Shown here piece after piece: positions 55,074 to 64,000 of a stretch of 64,000 bases of DNA; position 1 is the first letter of the stretch, and each line of letters begins with the position of its first letter. Source of the DNA: Physcomitrium patens (lineage: Eukaryota > Streptophyta > Bryopsida > Funariales > Funariaceae); NCBI RefSeq assembly GCF_000002425.4, contig NC_037264.1, forward strand, positions 9,220,886 to 9,284,885. Reading direction: 5' to 3'. The notes under the pieces were generated by a model. The model was not told the DNA's origin. It worked only from the letters and a program-made list of their open reading frames with translations, and made no database searches. The position numbers and the translations under genes are program-made.

Positions 55074-55226
55074 AACACATCTCTTGGAGTTCTAACTCAC
55101 CTTTCTGGTGTTGTTCTTGTACTCATCTGTTTAATCTAGTTTTGCCACTTCTTCTTGAACTTCTTGTTAGATTTCAAGTCTATATTTTGTGTCCGTGACA
55201 GTTTGTCGAGACTACACTAACTTGAG

Positions 55227-55236
55227 ATATCAGAGC
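55227..55236 (+). other. Element C primer-binding site (initiator-Met tRNA type)
   Basis: ATATCAGAGC, with nine bases matching TGGTATCAGAGC, the usual tRNA-iMet primer site of plant LTR retrotransposons. It is placed 26 nt after the LTR. Confidence 0.5.
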
Positions 55237-55480
55237 TAGTTCTTTCTTAGTAGAGTGTGGATTACCCCTCTACTTGAAGGTATACTAGCATTTTTTAGAG
55301 GTTGCGGATTACCCTCCTCTAAACTGATACTTCTTCTGTTACAATATTGGAGTCTTATTCTTCTTGGAGAGAGTGGATTACCCCTCTTCTTGAAATTCTT
55401 AAGGCATTTTATAGGTTGTAGATTACCCTCCTATAAACCAATATTGCCTCTTATAGGGTCATTTTTGTCCTTCTTTTAGA

Positions 55481-56506
55481 ATGGCTGGAGGTCAAGACAT
55501 TAGTATGACAGAAAGTTCGGAGTCTAAGTTAGATGCTATTATGAATGTCCTCGCTACGTTATCACAAAGAACTGCAGAGATTGAAGGAGTGGTGGCAAGG
55601 CTTCATAATGATGGAGTATCTGGGATAGCACAATCTAAACTACACCAGCCTCAAATTTCGGCACTTGGAGAAACAACTTTACCTCAAGTTCGACAAGAAC
55701 CACTAATTCTACAACATAAGGAGCCTCGAGTTAGCCTTCCAGATAAGTTTGATGGAACACGTTCCAAGTTTCAAGGATTCGTCAATCAAATCAGGTTGAT
55801 AACAGTTTTACAGCCCAAACGATATCCAACGGAGGAGTCACGTGTTGGGCTTGTTGGAACCTTACTTACGGGACAAGCTCTATCATGGTTTGCTCCTTTG
55901 TTTGAGAAACGATCATCTATATTAAACAACTTCGAAACCTTTTTAGAAGCATTTGCGGAAGCATTTGGTGAACACGATAAGGTTCGATGGGCTACAACAA
56001 AGATCCGGTCGCTACGACAAGGGATGCGTTCTACATCAGTCTATGCTTCAGATTTCAGGCAATTAGTATGCGACATCAATTGGGATGAAGAAGCGTTGAT
56101 GAGTCAATTCTATTGGGGTTTAAGAGATGATGTGAAGGATTTGCTGTTAACTCTTCCTGATCCACGAACGCTCAATGAAGCCATTAGCCAAGCTGTGAAG
56201 TGTGATAATCGCCTATTCCAACGTCGCCAAGACCAACGCTCAAGACAACATACAATTCGCCATGCTCCAACTATGTCGGTAGACGGTGTGAATTCGCATT
56301 CAGAGGTGGAAGACATGCAAATTGATGCGGTACATATTAAATCTCTTACTATAGAAGAAAAAAAGCGACGTATGGAGGAAAATTTATGCTTGTATTGCGG
56401 TGGAGAAGGCCACAAAGTCGGAAACTGCCCCAAAAAGCAAAATCGAGGCATAGTCAAGACTAAGGGAGTATTTGTTCAGGAAAACGAGGATGCCCAGCCA
56501 CAGTAG
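55481..56506 (+). CDS. gag: Element C Gag (intact)
   Basis: 341 aa. It forms the virus-like particle that packages element RNA. N-terminal region MAGGQDISMTESSESKLDAI with a short predicted coiled coil; the capsid-like middle has LPDKFDGTRSKFQGFVNQIR, FGEHDKVRWATTKIRSLRQG and FYWGLRDDVKDLLLTL; a CCHC zinc knuckle, CLYCGGEGHKVGNC, lies near the C-terminus. The stop is TAG at 56504. pol continues in the -1 frame around the stop. All three elements in the window share this gag type. Confidence 0.93.
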   Translation: MAGGQDISMTESSESKLDAIMNVLATLSQRTAEIEGVVARLHNDGVSGIAQSKLHQPQISALGETTLPQVRQEPLILQHKEPRVSLPDKFDGTRSKFQGFVNQIRLITVLQPKRYPTEESRVGLVGTLLTGQALSWFAPLFEKRSSILNNFETFLEAFAEAFGEHDKVRWATTKIRSLRQGMRSTSVYASDFRQLVCDINWDEEALMSQFYWGLRDDVKDLLLTLPDPRTLNEAISQAVKCDNRLFQRRQDQRSRQHTIRHAPTMSVDGVNSHSEVEDMQIDAVHIKSLTIEEKKRRMEENLCLYCGGEGHKVGNCPKKQNRGIVKTKGVFVQENEDAQPQ

Positions 56507-59500
56507 GAACCGTGCGGCTGGACAATGAAATATCCCAACAACAATTAGGTTCCTTTCTTTCTGCCCAACCTGCACTTTGTTTTACAATCCCTCTGTTTAT
56601 CGGCCCTCAAAAACTGAGAACCTTAGCACTACTAGACTCAGGAGCATCTTCTTGTTTTTTAGACGAAGAATTTGCAAAGCGTCATAAGATCCGTTTAGTA
56701 CAAAAATCAAAACCTGTTCATGTTGAGGTCATAGATGGGTGACCTTTATTGTCTGGTAGCATCACCCATGAATCAAAACCTATAGAAGTAACGTTTAAAG
56801 ACCATAGTAGTCATATTATTTTTAATATTATTAGAACCCCATCAAATCCTATTATTCTTGGTCTTTCTTGGTTGGAAAAACATAATCCATTGATAGATTG
56901 GAGGTTGCGGAAGATGACTTTTCCCACAAAACCACCCAAGAAAAAACCTAGTAAAAAACCTCGAAAAAAGAAATCCTTATTCATTGGAGCAAGAGCGTTT
57001 ATAAGATCATCTAAGGAAGGCAATCCATTTGTCATTTATGCGGCTCCAACTACCGAGGAGAAGATCACAACAGCAAGTATACCGGAGCAATATAAAGATT
57101 TTGAAGACGTGTTTCAAAAGAAGAACGCTGACATACTACCGGAACACCGACCATATGATTGTGCCATAGACTTGCAAGAAGGAGCACAACCACCTTTTGG
57201 CCCAATCTACAATCTATCGCAAATGGAGTTGGTAGAATTATGAAAGTACATTGACGAAAATCTAGCCAAGAACTTCATTCGTCATTCAAAATCATCAGCT
57301 GGAGCACCCATCTTATTTGTGAAGAAGAAAGATGGATCATTATGGATGTGTGTAGACTATCGAGGCCTCAACAAGGTAACAAAGAAAAATCGTTACCCAT
57401 TACTCTTGATTTCTAGTCTCTTAGAACAACTTGGATGTGCGAAGATCTTTACAAAAATTGATCTAAGAGGAGCTTATAATCTCGTACGAATCAAGGAAGG
57501 AGATGAGTGGAAGACAGCATTCCGTACAAGGTATGGTCATTTCGAATATAATGTCATGCCTTTTGGTCTTACCAATGCTCCAGCGGTTTTCCAACATATG
57601 ATGAATGACATCTTTCGAGAACACCTCGACGATTTTTTTGTCATTTACTTGGACGATATTCTAATATTCTCTAAAAACGAGGAAGAGCATGAGGAGCATG
57701 TTCGTTTGGTCTTGGAGAAACTACACAAGCGAGGACTATATGCCAAATTAGAAAAGTGTTTATTTCACCAGACGGAGATGGAATTTTTGGGGTTGATTGC
57801 GACTACAGAAGGTTTGAAGATGGACTCCAAGAAAGTCGAAGCAATCATGTCTTGGGAGGTTTCGAAGACGGTTAGAGACGTACAATGCTTTCTTGGTTTT
57901 GCTAACTTCTATCGGATCTTCATCGAGAATTATTCTCAAGTTGCTGCTCCTCTCACTCGATAAACATGCAAGGATAAGTTGGAATGGGGACCTTTGGCGG
58001 AGAAGGCGTTTCAAGATTTGAAGACAGCATTTACTACAACTCCAATTTTGGTACATCCAGACTTTACAAAGGCCTTCTATTTAGAAACTGATGCTTCAGA
58101 TTTTGCTTTGGGAGCTGTGCTTTCACAAATAAGTGAAGATAAGAAGCTCCATCCAGTTGCATTCTATTCTCGAAAGTTCTCTGCTCTTGAAATCAATTAT
58201 GAGATCCACGATAAGAAACTTCTTGCTATAGTGGATTCTTTCGAAGAATGGCGTCACTTTCTTGAAAGAGCTACACATCCAGTAACCGTATATACGGATC
58301 ACAAGAATTTGGAGTATTTCATGACGGCTCGAGTTTTAAATCGGCGTCAAGCTCGGTGGAATATGTCGCTATCTAAATTCGATTTTGTTATCACTTATCG
58401 ATTTGGAAGGCAACAAGGACTATCCGATGCTTTATCAAGGAGATCGTATCTTGCACCAAAGGTTGGAGAAGCAGCGTTTGATCAACAATGTACAACGTTA
58501 TTGAAGCCAGAGAGATTTCAACTTTGTGCTACTGTTGTATCATTTGATGCTGACTTCCTAAACCAGGTACGTGCTATGACCATTAAAGATTCAGTAGCCA
58601 TTGATATCAAGCAACGTACCAATGACGACAAGTTCAAGGTAGAGAGAGATCTTTTATACTTTGAAGAGCGATTGTACATTCCAAAAGGACTAGCACGACT
58701 CCGAGTTCTTCAATCTCTCCATGATTTTCCAACTGCGGGACATTTTGGATTCAACAAGACCTTGTAGCTTATTTCCCGAGATTTTTGGTGGCCCCAAATG
58801 TGGAAGGATGTGAAAGATTTTGTCCTCTCTTGTGACATCTGTTAAAGATCCAAGAATCCTCAGCATCGCCCTAATGGACTTCTACAGCTTTTGCCGATTC
58901 TACGTCGACCATGGTCTTCAGTTTCCATGGACTTCATTATGGACGTGCCATTATCAAATTCATTTGACAATATCTTTGTCGTGGTAGATCAGCTTACAAA
59001 GATGGCGCACTTTGTCCCTTGCAAGAAGACATCGTCTAGTGAAGTCACAGCAAGACTCTTTTTCGATAATGTGTATCGATATCATGGACTACCAGATGAT
59101 ATCATATCAGATCGAGGTACCCAGTTCGTGTCAAAGTTTTGGAGATCTCTCTTTGGGATATTGAAGGTGGATATCAAGCTTTCTTCAGCTTTTCATCCTC
59201 AAACTGATGGCCAAATGGAACGGGTGAACCAAGTCTTGGAGCAGTACTTACGATGCAGCATCAACTATCAGCAAGACGATTGGACGGCATATCTACTGCT
59301 AGCCGAGTTTGCATATAACAACACCCTCCATGCGTCGACTCAACAAACACCATTCTTTTCCAACTATGGGTATCATTCGAAGCTTGATTTATTGAGTCCG
59401 TCAACAAATAACAATCCAGCAGCTGAAGGATTTGTGAAGCAACTATCAGAGCTTCAAACTATGTTGAAGCTTCAATTACAATCCGCTCAAGAATCCTATA

Positions 59501-59982
59501 AGACGTTTGTAGATAGATTTCGGAATCCAGCACCTACTTTCAAAGTTGGAAACAAAGCTTGGCTTCTTCGACGAAATATCAAGACCAAGCGACCATGTGA
59601 TAAGTTGGACTATCGAAGATTGGGACCATTTATCATCCAGAAGCAAATTAATCCAGTGGCATACCGGCTGGAGTTACCGGCTTCTATGAAGGTACATCCA
59701 GTCTTTCATGTTTCTCTGTTGGAACCTTATCGAGAGTCATCTTTTCCTGGAAGAGTGCAATGTCCGCCACCTAGTATTGAAATCGAGAACCACGAAGAAT
59801 ACGAGGTTGAAAAGGTATTAGATTCACGGCGAAGGTGGGGAAAGTTAGAATATCTTGTTCATTGGTGCGGCTATGACATTAATGAGCGAACGTGGGAGCC
59901 AGCTGAAAATCTTGCGAATGCGCCACAAAAGATACAGGAGTTTCATCAACGACATTCCGATAAACCTAAATCAATTCGATGA
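56507..59982 (+). pseudogene. pol: Element C Pol with C-terminal chromodomain (five stops)
   Basis: Read in the -1 frame relative to gag. Protease: [60 protein letters not shown] and catalytic [17 protein letters not shown]. RNase H: LETDASDFALGAVLSQ and VYTDHKNLEYFM. Integrase: zinc-finger end LSCDIC, core [20 protein letters not shown] and [16 protein letters not shown] with the glutamate in [16 protein letters not shown], then [19 protein letters not shown]. Chromodomain: [20 protein letters not shown], then [14 protein letters not shown]. In-frame stops at 56740 (TGA), 57241 (TGA), 57961 (TAA), 58765 (TAG), 58843 (TAA). The chromodomain places it among chromoviruses, which target heterochromatin marked by histone methylation (family knowledge). 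Confidence 0.93.
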
Positions 59983-60130
59983 TAGCTTCTTTCTGAAGCT
60001 TGTTCTCCCAACAATATAAGAAAAGGGGAGAGCACCAGCAAAATTCATAGTTGATGTAGTCATTCTCTCCAAGATAGCGTAGAACTTTATTAGTAGCCCA
60101 AGTTTGTTCTTATTGTTTTAGCCTTTGAAT

Positions 60131-60478
60131 ATGGATAGCCAAGATACTACACTTGTCATGTCATCTCAAGCAACTAGCTCACGAAGACGACCGCGAGATG
60201 AAGAACCGCTTGCACCACGACGACGTCGAAGGATTCCGAGCAACAGATCGCTGGTGATTGTATTTGAGGTCGAGCCTGCCTACAATGGTCAGCCAGAAAG
60301 AGTGTTTGCAGGACAATTTCACAATGAAGACACGGAGGTTCATGCTTGGTCAGAAGTTGAAGGCGTAGGCAACTACCGTTGGCTTCAAGGACCATTGAAT
60401 CACTTGCCTCGTGAACAACAATTGGAGTTCATAGCAGAGGTTATGCGACAGATCTTCATTTTCTTGCGTTGGTATTGA
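60131..60478 (+). CDS. Element C ORF3, extra 115-aa protein of unknown function
   Basis: Lies 148 bp after the pol stop in a different frame and ends 50 bp before the 3' LTR. N-terminal part RRRPRDEEPLAPRRRRRIP is a probable nuclear-localisation or RNA/DNA-binding basic segment. The middle has VIVFEVEPAYNGQPERVFAG; the C-terminal part has NYRWLQGPLNHLPREQQLEF and ends QIFIFLRWY. Homologous ORFs sit in the same place in elements B and A, although A is strongly diverged. No envelope features (no signal peptide or clear transmembrane helix). I do not recognise a family. Confidence 0.7.
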   Translation: MDSQDTTLVMSSQATSSRRRPRDEEPLAPRRRRRIPSNRSLVIVFEVEPAYNGQPERVFAGQFHNEDTEVHAWSEVEGVGNYRWLQGPLNHLPREQQLEFIAEVMRQIFIFLRWY

Positions 60479-60514
60479 CTGACGATAACATTGCTTCTCG
60501 GAGACCTCGAAGCT

Positions 60515-60528
60515 AAAGGAAGAGGTGA
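60515..60528 (+). other. Element C polypurine tract
   Basis: AAAGGAAGAGGTGA directly abuts the 3' LTR; it is the expected primer site for plus-strand DNA synthesis. Element B has AAAGGAGGGGGTGA in the same place. Confidence 0.85.
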
Positions 60529-61000
60529 TGTTAGGGACATAGTCTTTAGACCTTTCCAGAGACAAGTTTCTAGAACCTATTAGAAAGAAGTCTCTAGAAA
60601 CTTCCAGAAGATTCTTTGAATATTCTCTTAGAATATTCTTCAAAGATTCCCTAAAGATTCTTTGAAGATTCCCTAAAGATTCTCTTAGAAGGGTCTAGAA
60701 GATTCTTAGAATATTCTAGTAGATTCTAGGAAGTTACTTGAGAAGCTTCCTAGCTCTTGGGTAGTTGCTCGAGAAGCTTCATAGTTCTTGGGAAGCTTCT
60801 TGATGCGCTTCCTTAGAACCATAGGCCAGTAGTATATATAGGAGTCGAGGCTGAAGAGTTCTTCAGTCTCGACAACACATCTCTTGGAGTTCTAGCTCAC
60901 CTTTCTGGTGTTGTTCTTGTACTCATCTGTTTAATCTAGTTTTGCCACTTCTTCTTGAACTTCTTGTTAGATTTCAAGTCTATATTTTGTGTCCGTGACA
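60529..61000 (+). repeat. Element C 3' LTR
   Basis: 472 bp, same length as the 5' LTR. Heat-shock array 2 is perfect here too (60596-60615), while array 1 has one pentamer damaged (CTTCT to CTATT). Ends GTCCGTGACA. Confidence 0.95.
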
Positions 61001-61860
61001 ATACTTGCATTGGAATCTACCAATCCAATAATATATCTTATGTTGACATAAAATCAATTGATTGTTATATGGGTGATAAGAATAGATTCATTACTTTTGA
61101 TTTTATTGTTCAATATCTCTATGACCAAAGTTTCTAAATTAAAAATAGTTTTGCTCCATTTTTTGATCCAAATTAATCCTTTGTGATGCTTCAAATTGCA
61201 ATTTTTGAAACTCATTTAGTTAAGAGTCTCTTGGCTATCCAAGTTAAACATAGCATCAATAATAATGCTTGTAGTAAAAAAATCTATTAGTGATGTCTAA
61301 GCAACTTAAAAATCTTTGTACGAGCACTTTTATCAATAACATTTTTGGTTGGTACTATAATCACATCATCTAGTTTTGGTCTATTGATTATAATGAATAT
61401 GTAGAATATGATCACTAACAACTTTTTAAAGCATATGCCATAAAAACTTATCTTGAAGATAACCATTAATAGTCCATATAAGAAAGTAGCCATTGATGCG
61501 CATTGAAGGGCTAATTTTCTTTCTTGCAAAGCATTTAGACAATTTGGTCATTGTTTTTACTAATACAATATTAGTGGAGTTTGACTTCTCCATCCTATAA
61601 TGAGAGAAAGACTTGAATAGGTTTTCATTGAGCATTGTGTTGCTTGAAGGCATCTTCTAAGTTAAACAACACAGTCTTTTAAACAAAATCTAAATATCTG
61701 CTTATGTATGTGTTTATAAATAATGAAATAAAAATAAAGAAAGAGAAAAAGAATGAAAGGATAAGAAAGAAAGATTCTACTGTTTTTTATCTTATTAGTA
61801 AAAATTAATAAAATCATCTTACATAACTTAAAATAAATCAAGTTTTTTATGGGCAATTAT
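61001..61860. other. AT-rich flank with unidentified coding relics
   Basis: 61001-61137 may continue the transposase remnant interrupted by element C. On the minus strand, 61653-61287 has two overlapping frames (one with MTKLSKCFARKKISPSMRIN, one with RPKLDDVIIVPTKNVIDKSA) that look like a decayed protein in two pieces. I cannot name it. Confidence 0.3.
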
Positions 61861-61894
61861 ATATCAAGTTTTTTAATGATGGGATTGAGACCTT

Positions 61895-61930
61895 GGTGAG
61901 GCTCGTACCCCGCCAGGTACGAGCCTCACC
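61895..61930. repeat. Perfect 15-bp GC-rich hairpin
   Basis: GGTGAGGCTCGTACC (61895-61909), 6-nt loop CCGCCA, then GGTACGAGCCTCACC (61916-61930). A third, imperfect copy (GAGGTATGAGGCTCACC) follows at about 61965-61981. It stands at the sharp border between AT-rich repeat DNA and the GC-richer leader of the last gene. Confidence 0.85.
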
Positions 61931-61939
61931 ACGGCATGA

Positions 61940-63594
61940 GACTAATCAGTGTATCAACCTTGACGAGGTATGAGGCTCACCTGGACCCGGAGCCAGGGCC
62001 GGGGTGGAGGAAGAAGGAATATGCTGCGTCGCTGGGTGTCGCAGGAACCGCATCAAATGGGAGCGAGCGAGTGGAGAAGTGAAAAGGAAAAAAGGGGGCA
62101 CGAGGGAGATCGGGTTGCGATGATGATGAAGATGATGATGATGATCTCTGGCCTTCATCGGCTCTAGATCTTCTCCGCCTCCGATGTTGGTGGCATTACT
62201 TTATTGTGCCCACCAGTCCATGGTCACATTCGCCCCCCTCCGTCTCGAATCAGATTTTTATTGTGGCATTTTTTCATGCCCTGTTTCTGGTCGTGGTCGA
62301 CGACAGCGGTTGCTACACTTGGTGGCAGGAACTGAATCTTTCCGAGTTGGTTGATGCGCTCGGGGGTTATAGCTCTGGCTTCGGCGCAGGGCTGTTGGGT
62401 TGCGAGCGTCGCAGCTGGTGGCGTTCTCGGCGGGTGTGATCAGGTTTTTGCATTCGAGATTCAACTTGTAAGAACGTGTGCAAATTCTTATGTGGGTCCT
62501 CATTGGAAATCAATTGTTGGCTGTAATCTGTATTAGCTGGCCGTTACTGCCGGTGGTACGTGTGTGCTGGTGTTCGTGTATGATCTTCGTGATTGGGTCG
62601 AATTTTTAGCGAATCGAGATTAAAATCTGGTCTCGTATAGCATTGCAGCATGTTTCGCTGCCGGGATTCGGTAATTTTGGGGTGTTCGGTGTTTCTACGC
62701 TGTTTTGGGTCATGCTGCGGGCGATGTGTGTTGTTTTTGATGACTAGGCTTTTTGATGCTACAATGCCAGTCTTTGGAGCTTGGATTCTAGCGTCTATTC
62801 TTGTAAATGACGAATTCGACGACTTTGTGATAGCTCGGAGGATTGAAACGTAATACGCGGGATCTTCATAGTTTTTAAGGAACTCAACATTGATTATCTG
62901 GTTGTTGGTTTCGTTTTGTATGGGATGCTTTGCGCATCTTGTTTTGTACCTTAGATAGTTCAGCTTGAAGATTCGAGCTGGTTTGCTTCATCGGATTTGG
63001 TGATTTTGCGGTGACAGTCTCCAGAATTGATCCTGTGACCAATCAATGCACATTCCCGAAATTGTGGTGAAATTTTGTGGTGAAATTGTTGGGTTGCTTG
63101 TTCCCCGCACTGTTCTTGCCAAAGATTTCCGTCTCTTGAGGTTCCCTTCACGTCGATGTTCTTTGTTGTCCAAGTACTTTTCCTTGATGTCTTCATGGGC
63201 TTTTCTACTCTTCTTCAATCTTATCTAATGACATTGAGAATTTCACATGCTGAAGACGAAGGAGAAAAACTAGTCTTCAAGTGTATTCCGTTACAGCTTT
63301 TAAAACTCTTAATTTAGTTTATTTGAACTCGATTTACCAGTTTTGCATCCCTTTCTTATTGTAGTAGTAGTAGTAATAGCGCGGCTTAAGCTTCCACGCT
63401 TCCTATTCATGTGCTTGCTCCAAAACCCCTCTACTTTGATCTTTAGCTTCTGACCTTATTCTGGGCTCTATTGCAGTAGGTGTTCTTCTGCATTACATGT
63501 TGATGGTGCCATTGTACGTCAATAATTAAAAGTAGATATCTAAGAGAAGCAGCCAGTGATCCGGAACGGCGTGGGAGAGGCAGTATTAGCAGCC
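61940..63594 (+). promoter_or_regulatory. Promoter/long leader of the last gene
   Basis: Genic GC content begins here. A GATGATG-type trinucleotide repeat lies at about 62117-62147, followed by several pyrimidine-rich AG sites that could be 5'-UTR intron ends (for example near 63476). The coding frame of the last gene is closed by a TAA at 63541, so coding starts at 63595 unless an upstream exon is spliced in. Confidence 0.4.
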
Positions 63595-64000
63595 ATGAGT
63601 CTTACGAAGGCCCAAGCTCTCTATGCCCACAGTAGCTGCCAGCCCCCTCTGGAACGAAACCTTTTTCAAGAACACAACAGGAGCGCTCAGTCTGCCGTTC
63701 TTTCATCGTTTCAAGTTGGCAATTTGAATGGAGCATTACGCAAACGTCGCATCACAAGTGGTATTCTGATAAGGTGTAGCGGGACACAGGTCAAAAGCTC
63801 TTCGCATCATGGCAAAGCTACGAAGAAAAATAGTAAAAAAAAGTTGGGAAGTACATTGAAGAATACCAAAACGGATGACTCCAATGGCCACATGAGTATT
63901 AACTCCCTTGCCACGGGAAACTCGTCCTTAGCTCCAGCTGACTTATGTACTATGGAAGAGGAGCTTGATGAGGTTGATGAAGATGATGAACTACAAGTTT
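63595..64000 (+). CDS. N-terminus of an unidentified, probably organelle-targeted protein (partial)
   Basis: First ATG after an in-frame TAA, context GCAGCCATGA. Begins MSLTKAQALYAHSSCQPPLE; the first 70 residues are rich in Ser, Arg and Asn and poor in acidic residues, then RKRRITSGILIRCSG, which fits a plastid or mitochondrial transit peptide. A Lys-rich stretch follows (KATKKNSKKKLG), then a strongly acidic one (MEEELDEVDEDDEL). The exon runs past the window edge. No catalytic motif is visible yet, so the product cannot be named. Confidence 0.55.
   Translation, partial: MSLTKAQALYAHSSCQPPLERNLFQEHNRSAQSAVLSSFQVGNLNGALRKRRITSGILIRCSGTQVKSSSHHGKATKKNSKKKLGSTLKNTKTDDSNGHMSINSLATGNSSLAPADLCTMEEELDEVDEDDELQV

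Larger units (their letters stand above)
54729..55200 (+). repeat. Element C 5' LTR
   Basis: TGTTAGGG...GTGACA. U3 is packed with GAA/TTC pentamers, including two perfect four-unit heat-shock elements (54767-54786, 54796-54815), and with repeated GAAGCTTC blocks. A TATA box lies at 55033-55040 and a 13-bp hairpin at 55044-55073 in the probable start of R. Confidence 0.95.
54729..61000 (+). mobile_element. Element C: young Ty3/gypsy chromovirus
   Basis: A 6272-bp element with two 472-bp LTRs that differ at only about a dozen positions by eye. Flanks GTACT (54724-54728) and ATACT (61001-61005) match at four of five bases. Order: LTR, primer site, gag, protease-RT-RNaseH-integrase-chromodomain, ORF3, polypurine tract, LTR. 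gag and ORF3 are intact. pol has five in-frame stops, so this copy cannot make a full polyprotein. Confidence 0.95.

Noticed and set aside
60131..60478. ORF3 as an envelope-like gene
   Set aside because: There is no signal peptide, no clear transmembrane segment and no Cys pattern; the protein is short and basic.

Overview
This is a stretch of a land-plant nuclear genome. The best fit is a bryophyte, most likely a moss. The genes have many short GT-AG introns, exons are GC-richer than the very AT-rich spacers, the protein families are plant-type (GYF-domain EXA1-like, organellar valyl-tRNA synthetase, SF3B4, LORELEI-like), and the repeats are chromodomain Ty3/gypsy LTR retrotransposons. The species is inferred; no marker gene proves it.

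Left part (1-26 kb) is gene-rich. In order: the 3' half of an EXA1/PSIG1-type GYF protein gene (+, truncated at the window edge); a 26-exon gene for organelle-targeted valyl-tRNA synthetase (+, 7356-15991, all exon junctions resolved and summing to 995 codons); a small secreted His/Pro-rich repeat protein (-, 16747-17157); the U2 snRNP splicing factor SF3B4 (+, nine exons, 457 aa); and a LORELEI-like (LLG) GPI-anchored co-receptor gene on the minus strand (25299-26075), whose reading frame is broken in the middle of its cysteine domain.

Middle and right part (26-61 kb) is a repeat-rich, AT-rich region with three related chromoviral retrotransposons. Element A (34632-46953, perfect 5-bp target duplication) is old and decayed. 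Element B (37122-43049) is nested inside A's pol region. Element C (54729-61000) is the youngest, with two 472-bp LTRs and an intact gag. All three show a -1 gag/pol frame relation, zinc-knuckle gag, aspartic protease, RT, RNase H, integrase and C-terminal chromodomain. All also carry an extra 3' ORF or its remnant between the chromodomain and the polypurine tract. Their LTRs contain arrays of heat-shock-element pentamers, perfect four-unit arrays in B and C. B and C share two in-frame pol stops, so a defective lineage seems to have been mobilised. Between them lie a decayed receptor-like-kinase fragment (about 47470-48052), an unidentified 207-aa gene (50969-51592), and broken pieces of a DNA-transposon-like gene that C landed in.

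The last 2 kb hold the long leader and first coding exon of a further gene (63595 to the edge) whose product I cannot identify; its N-terminus looks like an organelle transit peptide.
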